A DNA stretch of 64,000 bases from Chloranthus sessilifolius. Taxonomy: Eukaryota > Streptophyta > Magnoliopsida > Chloranthales > Chloranthaceae. The notes under the pieces are model-generated. The model searched no databases. It worked only from the letters and a program-made list of their open reading frames with translations, and had not been told where the DNA came from. The first letter of the stretch is position 1; every line of letters starts with the position of its first letter. Positions 33,841-44,499 of the stretch are shown here, piece by piece. The position numbers were made by a program, and so were the translations under genes. The stretch covers positions 105,383,416 through 105,447,415 of the forward strand of contig CM037596.1 in NCBI GenBank assembly GCA_021018995.1, written 5' to 3'.

Positions 33841-34664
33841 TTTTAAAGTTATTAAAAAAAAATTATTTTAATTAAATATAATTTACTTAAATGTCCTGAG
33901 ATTAATCGTTGTCCGGTATAACCATTGTGCAACTGTTGTTTGATATAATCATTGTGTAACAAACTAAAATGAAATATTTGAATAAAAGCATGTATATGGG
34001 CCTCTATGATACTAATATAATTATTTGATTAAATTTTAACTTCTTCAAGATTTGATTAGGAAAGAAAAAAATGTTCAAGTCCAACCAAATTTTATTAGAA
34101 AAAATAGTCCAGCCAAATTTATTGAAAAAAAACAAACGAAAAAAGCCCGGAAAAACACCCAGCCCGACCCGGGCTGAGTACATCGCTGCCGAGTTAAGGT
34201 CGGGCTAAAAATTTTGAGAACCCGGCCTGGATAGGTTAGGGCCGATTTTAAACAATTGTTAGTTTTGTCTTTTCGTTTTCAATATTTTTTTTACATATAT
34301 ATGGTGTGACAGTGGTTTTTCAATTTTTTTTTTTATGAGGATAGCAGTGTAAGGATAAGAGGGTATATTAGCTTCTAACAATATTTATTTCAAAATGGGA
34401 TTGTGGGTTCAAATCCCTGTGTCAAACCCTAGATCACGGGTCATGTAGGATGTGATCGCGAGTTACACTCATCCTTTATCTTTTAAGGATTCAACTAGCC
34501 CTTTAGCCATTTAGGTCCGAAGAAAAAATAATTATTATTTATAATATTTTTCCCCTCAACCAAAGTAGATTTCATCATCTGTCACCTGAACGTGTGAAAT
34601 CTAGTTACTTAGCTACATTTACATGAACAATTATATGCATAATGTGACACGGACACAAGGCACG
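33839..34664. other. No gene seen
   Basis: AT-rich, with a CCCGACCCGGGCTG-type fragment (34140-34240) related to hAT-like MITE interiors. Confidence 0.4.
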
Positions 34665-34822
34665 CACTACAGAAAATAAGCCTCTTAGCAGCAGCCAAAA
34701 CTTCTGTTATTGACCAAAAATTTTGTTGTTTTCAGTAGAGATAAGACTAGTAGCGCCAGTTTTTTTATTAATAGCGACAATTTTAGTTGCCGCTAAAACA
34801 CCTCATTTTTTTATGGTAACAT
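34665..34822. mobile_element. CACTA-type MITE, degenerate copy
   Basis: Starts CACTACAGAAAATAAG and shares the interior (AGCGACAATTTT, GCCGCTAA) with the 152-bp copies at 37263 and 48451. The right end is degenerate. Confidence 0.6.
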
Positions 34823-36506
34823 ACTTGGTAGAATGACAAGTCTGTGACCGAATTTTACTAGTTTGAATCGCATGACTTGTATTCAATTTGTGATTTTTTA
34901 GCTAAACTTCTCATCCTATTACTTCGATTCTGAGTTACACCCATCCTTTTAAGAAAAATAAAATATTATTTTCTTAATGATTTTATCCATCAAAATTCAA
35001 GTCAAACCTTTTCATCGGGTGTTTGAACATGGGGTATTAATATTTTGTGGCAGTTAACTCCTTCAATTGGGTACCTGCTTTCCCTAGTTGGCTTGAATGC
35101 ATGGAGCATATAATTATTTTGTGGTTTTTCAGGTTGACATTTTATCTTATTACCAGGGTGCTTGATAAGATAAGTATCTTATTTTATTTTATTGAAAAAG
35201 TCAAGCAAAACGATTTTATTTTATATAAAAAGTCTATCATCAATAAACGGTAAAAGGGCTCCTCTATTTGAGCCCACACATTTTTTGAAAGTGCCCAAGT
35301 CTGAGACCCCTTCAAAATCATTAGTTCCTTCTAATTATATGATAGAGATCATTTTTCACCCTAATCATCTCACAATAGATCTTGAGATTGTTGAGCACCT
35401 ATCAAACAATTAGTTTGTGATTTCATGAGTCATAATTCTTAAAAAAATAGCCCTTAAATCATATGACACAGATCACGCTCAAACTTGAATTTAGGGCTTT
35501 GTTTTTAGATCTTTGACTCTGTAGAATCACACTCTGACCCTTTTATAAGTGTGTCAGGATCTCAAGATATATCGTGTGGCAGCTTAGGGTGAAATACGAG
35601 CTCCATCATTTGATTCCATCATTTGATTCTCACACGATCTGAGTATGGGTGTTTTCAGAAAATGCGGAGCAGCAAATAGAGATACCTAATTGATAAATGT
35701 CAAGAGTAAACGACAAATATGTACTTGCCGTACCATTAAAAGATTATAGACAAGTATCTCTTTCCGTACCTTCTGGACAAAAAGCCATTGAAAGTTGACT
35801 TTATATTATCTTATAATTTTATATATGAAGTTGGGTAACCGACCCGTCCACTTTTGAGGGCGATCGGTCCTCCAGTTTTGTTTTCAGTCATGACAACTTT
35901 ATTTAAATACCAAAGTGTTTGAATGATCTTACACCATTAGAGTAAACTTTTTATCTTACACTACTAAACTTCTAATTCATCAATAAACCATATCTCACGC
36001 TTCAACTAAAGAAACATGCCTATAAGTGAATGTGAATCATTCAATTGATTGATGAACTTTAATATTAGTCATTAAAAGCTAAGAGCAAAAAATGGTATTA
36101 GAAAGCACAGATCGGATGATTCAATCTCCCTAAATCACGATATTTGGCGCTATTGTCCATCAATGTATGATTTAGTTTTTTGATGGTATGGATTACTCAC
36201 ATTGTAACCTACTAATAGTGTAAGATCATTTAAACACCATTTCGATTTTTAAACATAAGTATTTTACTTTTTGATAAATCTCTGACCTCAAACAATATTG
36301 GTTGCCCAGTGAGAAAATGGTGTATGCCCCACCCAACCTAATGGTGTTACTAGCCTGACCCTACAGGTCAATGATATATACCCGATCCAACTTGATTTAA
36401 AACCCTTTATTTTCTTTGATTCATGACCCAACCCAAGTCAAGTATCGGGTTGATATGATCTGTTGACATTCCTAATTCTCATGATTGATAGCTCAAACCT
36501 TCTACC
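34823..36506. other. No gene; one diverged foldback (35245-35655)
   Basis: The inverted arms (GGGCTCCTCTATTTGAG side and the GGTGTTTTCAGAAAATGC side) with AGATCTTGAGAT-like centres mark an old foldback element. The rest is featureless AT-rich DNA. Confidence 0.4.
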
Positions 36507-36754
36507 CAAGGTAATAAAATCGGAATCCAACTCTGGTATCGGTCCTCGGAGGAGTACCGATATAACTCGGCCAATACGTATTGGCCGATACTAATATGTA
36601 TCGGTCTATTTTAAAAAGAAAAAGGAAAATATAGGTATCGACCGATACTCAGGACCAATACGTATCGCCGATACATATATTATTGTATCGGTTTACAGAG
36701 AAATCAATGAATATCACTGATATGTATCGGTATCGACCAATTTTTAATACCATA
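36507..36754. mobile_element. CGAT-rich MITE, family C relative
   Basis: Ends CAAGGTAATAAAATCGG and, inverted, TATGGTATTAAAAATTGG; interior repeats of TATCGGCCGATA-type palindromes. The flanks CTTCTACC and CTTCTTCT match 6 of 8. Confidence 0.6.
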
Positions 36755-37126
36755 CTTCTTCTCGTATTGAGTAATGGCCTTTATTTATTTCTTTTCTAAG
36801 ATGTTCTAAGACAACTAGCGACTAATATCAGTCTATATATGATTCATTCCCACATGCAATGCATTAGAACTTCACCAAATACCAAATATATTTGTAGAGC
36901 AATATACGTACAAATTATATTTCCTTTCAAGTGGTAAAGGAAGTCGGCTAATAACTACTCCTCGAGTCAACTTTTCAAAAAAAAAAATTCGTTGCTAATG
37001 TCACAAAATCCCGTGTATATAATATATAAATAACTAAAATATTAACCGGTTGATAATTAAGTGACATAACATTATGTGTATCCCATATTATATTGTAGGT
37101 AAGGTTAAATTTATTAAAATTTTAAA

Positions 37127-37169
<43 letters not shown>

Positions 37170-37262
37170 TTCTTATGACGTGATTGTAGAGTTTGAACCC
37201 TACAATGCAATGGAGTCCACTTAGGCTTACAAGTGACACAAATTCAAATCACACCCATCCCC

Positions 37263-37414
37263 CACTATAAAAATAAGGTGTTTTAGCGACACTTGCTATT
37301 AAGGCAATTTGTGGTAGTGGCAAGACTAATAGTGAAAGTTTTTTATAGCGACAGGATTAATAGCAGCAATTTTTTATTAAAAAAACTGTCGCTAATAGTC
37401 TTATTTTTTGTAGT
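37263..37414. mobile_element. CACTA-type MITE, 152 bp
   Basis: Ends CACTATAAAAATAAGG and, inverted, CACTACAAAAAATAAG, with the 3-bp TSD CCC on both sides. Interior has TAGCGACA and TGTCGCTA arms. Confidence 0.78.
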
Positions 37415-37706
37415 GCCCCCTTAGGAAATATTTGTCCCTCTAGGGTTTTAGAAAAAACAGATTTGAACTTTTTTATCCTACAAAATCACAAGTCAAATAT
37501 CTTAGATTGCCCAACAAACATGATGCATTAATTTTTTTTTCAAATTTAACCCAATAAATATCAGTGGAAAAACACTCTTTTTAAAAAAAGAAAAAGAAAT
37601 TTTTTATAGTAGTTGGTTGACATTGGGTAAGTTGCCGTAGAACCCAATCATCGAACTGGTTGCCACGCGACACTCCACTGACCACGTCGTAGGGTTCAAC
37701 CCTACA

Positions 37707-38228
37707 CAGGGTCGGCCTTTGACCAAGGCCCAAGCGGAGGCCTTCTCGGGCCCCCAAATATTTAGGAGCCCCAAATCTTGGAAATCTTTACTCTTTACCA
37801 TTTAGTTGCTTAATATAATTTTTAATGTATAAATGTATTTTACCATTTAGTTACTTGATATATATAATTTTTAATGTATAAATGTATTGAAATGATCTCA
37901 TTATTTAGTTGGTTAAGTGATTAGTGTTGTTTTACTTATTACCCAACAAGTTGTGTTCAACTCTTCTCATATCCTATACTTACATTTTTTTTAAATGGGT
38001 CATGGATCGGGTCTCGGCTAGGTCGGTGTAGGTCATTAGTCAAGTCACTAGCCTCACTGGGCTAGGCTGGTCATATATTGACCTAGTAGGTTCTCTAGCC
38101 CAATTTTTTATCATACTAGATTTGTCTGACCAAATCCTTTATATATAGGGTACCTCTAAAAGCGCCGACGAATCTTCGAAAGCGCCCATGTCCCAGATCT
38201 CTTGATAACCATTGATTCATTCGAATGC
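37707..38228. mobile_element. Truncated hAT-like element end
   Basis: Starts CAGGGTCGGCC and aligns in inverse orientation with 49200-49740, the right half of the hAT-like element. It ends abruptly at 38228 where gypsy RT sequence begins. Confidence 0.75.
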
Positions 38229-39017
38229 GATGACTGGATCAACTGTTATACTAGTTTCAGAGACGACATTGCCCAACAAACTGACCTGCTCGAGCCAAAA
38301 CTCACACTTGCTGAGTTAGCATATAATTTGTGGTCTATGAGTGTTTGGAGAGCCCCTCATAAGTGCCGCTCATGCTCCTCTCTCGTTCTCGAATAGATGA
38401 GAATATCATCTATAAAAATAATTACTGATTTGTCAAGGTGTGGTTTGAATACCCGGTTCATTAAGTCCATAAACGGCATTAGTGCGTTCGTCAAACCAAA
38501 TGGCATCACTAGAAATTCGTAGTGACCATACCTCGTGTGGAATACAATCTTTGAAATATCTCTAGTCTTGATCTTCAATTGATGGTAGCCTGACTTCAAA
38601 TCGATCTTTGAAAAGAATTTTGTACCTTACAGATGATCAAAGAGGTTACCAATCCGAGGTAGTGGATAGCGGTTCTTGATCGTTAACTTATTCAATCGAC
38701 AATAGTCAATGCAAAGTCACAGGGAACCATTTTTCTTTTTGACAAATGAAACTGGTGCTCCCCAATGAGACATACTAGGCCCGATAAGCTTTTTATCCAG
38801 TAACTCCTGCAATTGCACCTTGAGTTCCTTCAGTTCTGTTGGTGCCAACCTTTGACACTGGCTTGGTGTCTGGAGCTAAATCGATCACGAATTCAATTTG
38901 CCGAACCGGTGGTAGTCCAGGTAGATCCTCGGGAAATACATTCGAAAATTCACATGCGACTGGAATGATATCGATGTCATTCCTCTCTTCTCGGTGTGCT
39001 TGCAAGAAAGCTAGGTA
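38229..39017 (-). pseudogene. pol: Gypsy reverse transcriptase, partial
   Basis: From the high end: SGYLAFLQAHREERNDID and FPEDLPGLPP (linker after protease), then [75 protein letters not shown], and the catalytic [10 protein letters not shown]. It fades out near 38230 after HKLYANSASVSFG. Stops follow NGSL, FDHL and EERHL-type segments, and short frameshifts are present near 38800. The RT thumb, RNase H and integrase are lost at the breakpoint. Confidence 0.9.
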
Positions 39018-39714
39018 CCCACTGTGACAACCCGAATTTTTCCAACATAATTTTCTTAGATATATATTTTTTTTCTTCCTTTCAACTTTGAACCAAATAG
39101 GAAAATTCGGACCGCCAAATCGTAGATCACAATCTGTTCAGGAATACTTGGTACAAACATATGACATAAATAAAAACTCCAATTCTAATATACAACTTGA
39201 ATTAGTAAACTTACCAAACTACACAAGTACATTGTACGATCCCGAAATCTTAGCAGTCTTCAAGTCCTCAATCCACGAGTTCCTTATCCTGATAATTGTT
39301 ATACCTATGACGTATAGTCGAGGTGAGCTAACAACTAAGCTCAGGTATCCAATATAAATTTACATTTTCATCATTTGAAATCATAGATTCTAAGACAAGA
39401 GTTAAAATCATCATTCAAAATTGAATTTCAAAATCTTATTCATTTTCCTTCTTTTCAAAACGGACTTTCAAAGCATAACTTTCAAAGCATTTACTTTTCA
39501 AAACGAAATCTCCTCAAAACAGAATCGAGCAAAAGATCCTTTTTAAAACAGTCGGACTTATCCAAGGGTGTCCAAGCTTCAAGCACATTTGCAAACAACG
39601 TCAAATTTGCAACTGAAACAGTATCAGGTGTTCAAAGGTGTATCAATGTATCCAAGGGTGTCTCAATGTTTTCCAAGGGTGTATCAATGTATCCAAGGGT
39701 GCTTCAATGTTTTC

Positions 39715-41566
39715 TGATGAGTACTGAAAAATGATGATAGTTCACCCCTAAATACCTATATTTAGCTGTCCGATGAAGGCTATCTGATGAGAATGATTAG
39801 ATTTGAAGTGTTTCAGGTAAATACAAGCCAAGTATAGAAAACAGCCCAAGAATTCTGAATATAATGTCAAAACACTGCAACTTTGGGTAATCAAGAACTT
39901 GGTGCGACTTGCGGATAATTTTTGACCTTCAAGACGGCCGAATTAGGACATTGTCAAAACATGAAAGTTGTAGATATTTTTGTCATCTTTCCAACGGCGT
40001 ACGAATTCCCTCAATCCGAGTTCGGGCCAGGAAGTTATGGCCGAAATACCGAAGCCGTGTCTGATACAAAGAAAGTGCTGAATTTCACGGATTTCTGGGG
40101 TCGATGCATCGACCCTGTAGGTCGATTAATCGAGGATAAGTCAGAGTCTGACACGAAACTGACACTGTAAAGCTAATTTTTGGGACTTTTTTGCGGCTCG
40201 ATGCATCGACCCTCCCTGGTCGATTAATCGACCCTAAAATTACGGCTTGGGAAACTTCTGCGACGAGGGGTCTATTTAAAATGACTCAAACACTTCGGAA
40301 AAAGGGAATTAGATAGAGAGATTTTTTTTAGAGATTTAAGTAGAGAATTAGATAGAATTAATTTTAGGAAAGAGTTAGTTTTAGAGTTTTTAGTTTTTAG
40401 CTATTATTTTTCATAGTTAGACATAGAAATAGGGAAGTTTTATTATTCCTTTTCGAGAGCTTTGTTCCCTTAATTTTTCAGTATTCATTCCTTCAGTTTA
40501 TAAATTTTGTTCAAAGTTTATTCATGCATTAATTTCGTTTCTGAAGATCATCGTACTTTTGGATCAAAGTAAGTTCTTTTGAAGTTTGAGGTAATTTTAA
40601 TTTCTTAAATTAATGTTATTTTCCCGTCTTTATTTATTTATGTGATTTAATTACAATATGTGTGGCTAAATTTATAGGGATGGGGATCTAATGATTCACA
40701 TCCGAGGGATGTACTTTTAATAATATAAATTAAGGATTAAAATATGAGATTTTATTTTATGATTGTTGTGCTATCATGAACGGATGAAATCCCCGCCACT
40801 AATCGGGATCGCGTGTGCCTAGCCATGCCCGGGATCTCAAATCTGTGACGGTAATTTTACCCAATCATTGTTATGGTCTTTTTGCTTTCATCGTGTGGAT
40901 CTAATTACGATTATGTTCCGGGATCGAGTGTGCCTAGCCATGCCCTGGATCTTGGATCTGTAATGGTAATTTTATCTTAAATACTCCCTAATCTGAATAA
41001 AGTGTGCCTAGCCATGCCCTTGATTTCAGATTTATAAGTGGTATTCTTATTGAAATTTTCACCCACTTTGGGAATGATTTTTATTTGAACCTGAGATCAT
41101 GTGTGCCTAGCCATGCCCTTGATCCCAGATCTATATATGAAAATCATCTAAGTCCTGATTGCAGGGATGCAACGTGGAACCTATTAGGGTGTTGACCATT
41201 GATCTTCCATAAAAGATGTTTGTTACCAATGAAATATCTCATAATTTAATCCTTAGATTTATATTATGGGAAGAACGGACCAAAGATGGGAGGATTTAGT
41301 ATCTTCATCTTTATCATCATCTTTACCTTTCCTTTTGAATGATCAATTGAATTTTATTTTTGTAGTCATTAATTACCATCTCATCAACCGCTTAAATCAT
41401 AAAACTGGTAGAATACTGTTAGATCGTCATAGATTTCTAGAATTGCTTGTCTCTTTTAGATCTTTCAAAATTAGTCCTCGTGGGAACGATCTCGTACTCC
41501 GCACCCACTATATACAAACCGATTCGTGCACTTGCGAGTAAAACATTACAATTAAAAATCACATCA
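39715..41566 (+). repeat. 1,852-bp solo LTR (copy B), nested in the previous one
   Basis: TSD TTTTC (39710-39714 and 41567-41571), ends TGATGAGTACTG and AATCACATCA. Homologous to copy A (12475-14256, opposite orientation) along its length. A TATA-like TATTTAAA lies at 40273, downstream of phased palindromes. About four tandem units with GTGTGCCTAGCCATGCCC span 40800-41130. The conserved 3' module CTCGTGGGAACGATCTCG and CGTGCACTTGCGAGTA is at 41478-41540. Confidence 0.88.
40100..40232 (+). repeat. Phased palindrome pairs in solo LTR B
   Basis: GTCGATGCATCGAC at 40100 with GTCGATTAATCGAG at 40121 (21 bp apart), and CTCGATGCATCGAC at 40197 with GTCGATTAATCGAC at 40219 (22 bp apart). The last site ends about 40 bp before the TATA-like box at 40273. 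Confidence 0.88.
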
Positions 41567-42286
41567 TTTTCCAAGGGTGTATCAATGATTGTCCAAGGGA
41601 TGCATGATTTCCTAGGGATGAATGATGTTTCCAAGGGATGCATATGCAACGTATACGGATTATACAGCCGTACCGGCCCAAGGGATGCAGTCAAAAAAAT
41701 CCAAAAGATTCACAATGCAAGTTCCATGTCAAAAGTCCAAGCGTCGTAGTAATCAACATTTTCAAGCGTCAATAATTCACATCTTTCTAAGGCAGTCAAA
41801 GCAATCCAAATGAGTTCAAAAACCCTTTCAAAATCTCACTTTCATCATACGAGTGAAGTTCAAAACAATATCAAGGGCTATTTAAAATTAAACAGTATCA
41901 AGTGCGTCTTTACAAATCACGATTTAAGTGCAAAGCATTGAACTTCTCCTACATATTTCTAGAGTTCATATTCAAATTCGTAAATTCCAGTTCTAGTTTC
42001 AAAGACTTCAAACACGGTCAAACTTATCATATTCAATCACATCAAGGAGCTATGAACCAAACTCCAATATGTAATTTTGTATTGAAGATCCCCTACCTCA
42101 ATTCATGCTCATCACATTCCTTGCATAGCTCTCCTGAGAACTCACATGTAAGCTCAACACTTTAATCATACATTCAAAGTGCCCAAAATACTCCTTAGGA
42201 ATGCTCATTTCTACATTCAAAGAACCTAAGGTACACATTTCTAAAGTGTTCAGACCAAAAGAAACAAAACACATTTTACTCTGTTT

Positions 42287-42490
42287 CTCGCGCGAGCGAG
42301 CCCAAAATATGTAATTTCTCGCGTGACCTACTGAAAATTGGTCTGCTGCTGTGTGTCACGCGAGGCCTCACACGAGTGAGCCTCAAGTCACTTAAGTTCT
42401 CGCGTGAGCAAGTCACAGCCTCACAGGCTTTCTTATATATTCTGAAGGTTTCTCAGACGAGCTAGCTCGAGAGCTCGTACTCGCGAGAAC
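42287..42490. repeat. CTCGCGCGAG-type palindromes in the solo LTR
   Basis: Sites at 42287, 42318, about 42355/42367, 42399 and a cluster at 42458-42488. The clearest intervals are about 31-32 bp, near three helical turns; phasing is weaker than in the other arrays. Confidence 0.65.
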
Positions 42491-43257
42491 CAGAGATGTT
42501 TCAGATCCAAATTTTTCCTCAACTCGATCTTCCTCAAATCTCTTTCATACTTTACATACATTACATCAAGCATTTAATAATAAAATTTAAACACATTTAG
42601 CGTCGATTTCTCACCTTTACTCGATGAATCGCTCGTAGATCAGATAGTCTTCTTCCTTGCAAATAAATGGGTTTCCAAACTCCATTTTGATCTTTCCAAG
42701 CTCCACAATCACCACAATGTTGATACGATCGTAGGGTAGTCTCTCACACACACGTCACACAATCTCACTATGATCTCGCGGCTCAAAACACACAAAACTT
42801 CTCACAAGAAATTGGGTTTTCAAAATCCCATTCGGCTTCAAATCACACCCCGCAACTCACCAACCGTCTCAAACGACCACGAACCTCCTCCTCACTCAAG
42901 CTCACTAATTCTTCACAAAATCCCAAAGCTTCGGAGCACACGAATCTGGCGAGCTCCTCTTCTCCTTCTTTCTCTCTTCCTTCTCTCTCAAAGCTACAAC
43001 TCTCAAAACCCACAAATGGGTCTCACGTGTGAGCCCCCCCCCCCCCTTTTATTTAGCAAGTGTGTTTGCTTTCTTGCAAAGTACTAACACAATAGTTTTG
43101 TGTTACCTTATCCACTTATCCTCTCTCTTGGTGTGAGACACATACACACCAAAGTGTGTTTACTTGCATGGGTTCCCTTGTGAATCACACACCACATTCA
43201 CATGCACATATTATCTGACTTACACGATTTCTAAGATTTTAGGGTCATTACACCCAC

Positions 43258-43660
43258 TACACCTGTTTCTCATAAGACGCTCTGCTCGGATGGCGGAGAT
43301 GAATGGTGTAAAAGTTAGTCTTATGCCATAAAATCTGCATGATTTATCCTCTTTGGGGCGAAAAATGACCATCTTTCTTCAACAATCGACATTTGTGTTA
43401 TGAGTGGATGACCAATCCATGCCAAGGATCGCGTCGAATCCTTGCATATCTAATATGATCAGATCAGCCATTGATTCATGATCTTCATAATCCTTGATAG
43501 CGACGATAACTAATCGAAACACTATATCAGTGCTAAGATAATTTCCTGTTGGAACTGACACGACCAAGATAAAATCTAGGGGTTCAAGAATGACTTTCAA
43601 CCTTACTGCAAACTGCGAAATTACAAACGAGTTGATAGACTACCCTGAGTCTATCAAAAC
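43258..43660 (-). pseudogene. pol: Gypsy protease
   Basis: The minus strand reads EARVLIDSG, a stop, then STNSFVISQFAVRL and, in the open part 43379-43600, PTGNYLSTDIVFRLVI and ADLIILDMQGFDAILGMDW. The aspartic protease active site (DSG) and the ILGMDW flap-end motif are intact. The tail (FTPFISAIRAERLMRNR) ends at the TSD of the inserted solo LTR and resumes at 39017. Confidence 0.87.
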
Positions 43661-43785
43661 TCGTGCCTCGTAACAACAATAGTCACTTTCTTTATACATT
43701 TGTAAGGAAACTAGATTTTATACATACTACTCAATTAGATGTGCACAAAAGAAATTTTGACATGCAAAAGTAGCAATGTAAAAGA

Positions 43786-44494
43786 CTATTTGATTTTATG
43801 CACCTTCTTCATCAAAAATAAAGGAAAACAGATTGACAATTTATAGGCAATCATACCTTGGATCACATCATTTGTTGCCTGGGCATCCTGTACCGAGACG
43901 GCATAGGCTCTACCTTGCACTGTAGGTTGTGAGGACCTCAAATTCATTGTTGGAGGCCTCTGAGCCATCATCGATGTTATCAACCCTTTCTTCCATTCTG
44001 GACAATCCCTGATCAAATGTCCTTGCTTGCCACATTTGAAACATCCATTCTTTGTCCACCTATATTCCTCTGTTTTATGTGATTTCCCACACCATGTACA
44101 CTTCTCAATTGGCATAGAAAAACCAGCACGTGACATAGGTTGTCCTCTCGACACCCCAGTAGTAGCCGGAGTGGAAGGGCGGAATTGTCTCATTGGTGCC
44201 AAGTCAGATGGGCTCGAATACATGGAGTGAATAGGCCGACTCGGTGTTGAGTAAGTGGACTGAAAAGGTTGACTTGATGTCAATGTCGACATCCTTTGTT
44301 TCTTGCTCAATTCCCTAGAGTTAGAAGATTACATCTGGTTCGTTCTATTTTTGTTCTGTATGTCTCTCTTCTGATACATGTCTTCTAAGTCTTGCTCGGC
44401 AATGAGCATCAGTTCAATGACCTCTGTATAGGTCTTCGTTCTGAAAAAAGAAATTCTTCCCTTGATGGCGGGTTTCTAGCCATGCTCAAACTTC
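43786..44494 (-). pseudogene. gag: Gypsy gag, C-terminal half with zinc knuckle
   Basis: The part nearest the insertion encodes KKFEHG, TYTEVIELMLIAEQDLED, then a stop near 44330. The open frame 43786-44310 has CTWCGKSHKTEEYRWTKNGC and a clean CCHC knuckle CFKCGKQGHLIRDCPE. This binds element RNA in the particle. Upstream gag resumes at 46907 beyond the inserted solo LTR. Confidence 0.88.
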
Positions 44495-44499
44495 TTAAC

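Larger units (their letters stand above)
39023..43252 (-). repeat. Solo LTR of a Tekay-like element (2,373 bp without its own insertion)
   Basis: TSD CCCAC (39018-39022 and 43253-43257). Ends TGTGACAACCCG and CATTACA on the plus strand; read on minus it starts TGTAATGACCC and ends GGGTTGTCACA. Those ends resemble the solo LTR at 44500 (ATAGCCCG...GGGCTGTCACA). It interrupts gypsy pol exactly between MRNRC and SGYLAFLQ. It contains tandem CCAAGGGTGTATCAATG repeats (39560-39714 and 41572-41690), CTCGCG-type palindromes (42287-42490) and, inserted, solo LTR B. Confidence 0.85.

Noticed and set aside
42280..42490. CTCGCG sites as a fully phased 20-bp array like the others
   Set aside because: The clear intervals are 31-32 bp and some sites are ambiguous, so I list it as a weaker, separate array.
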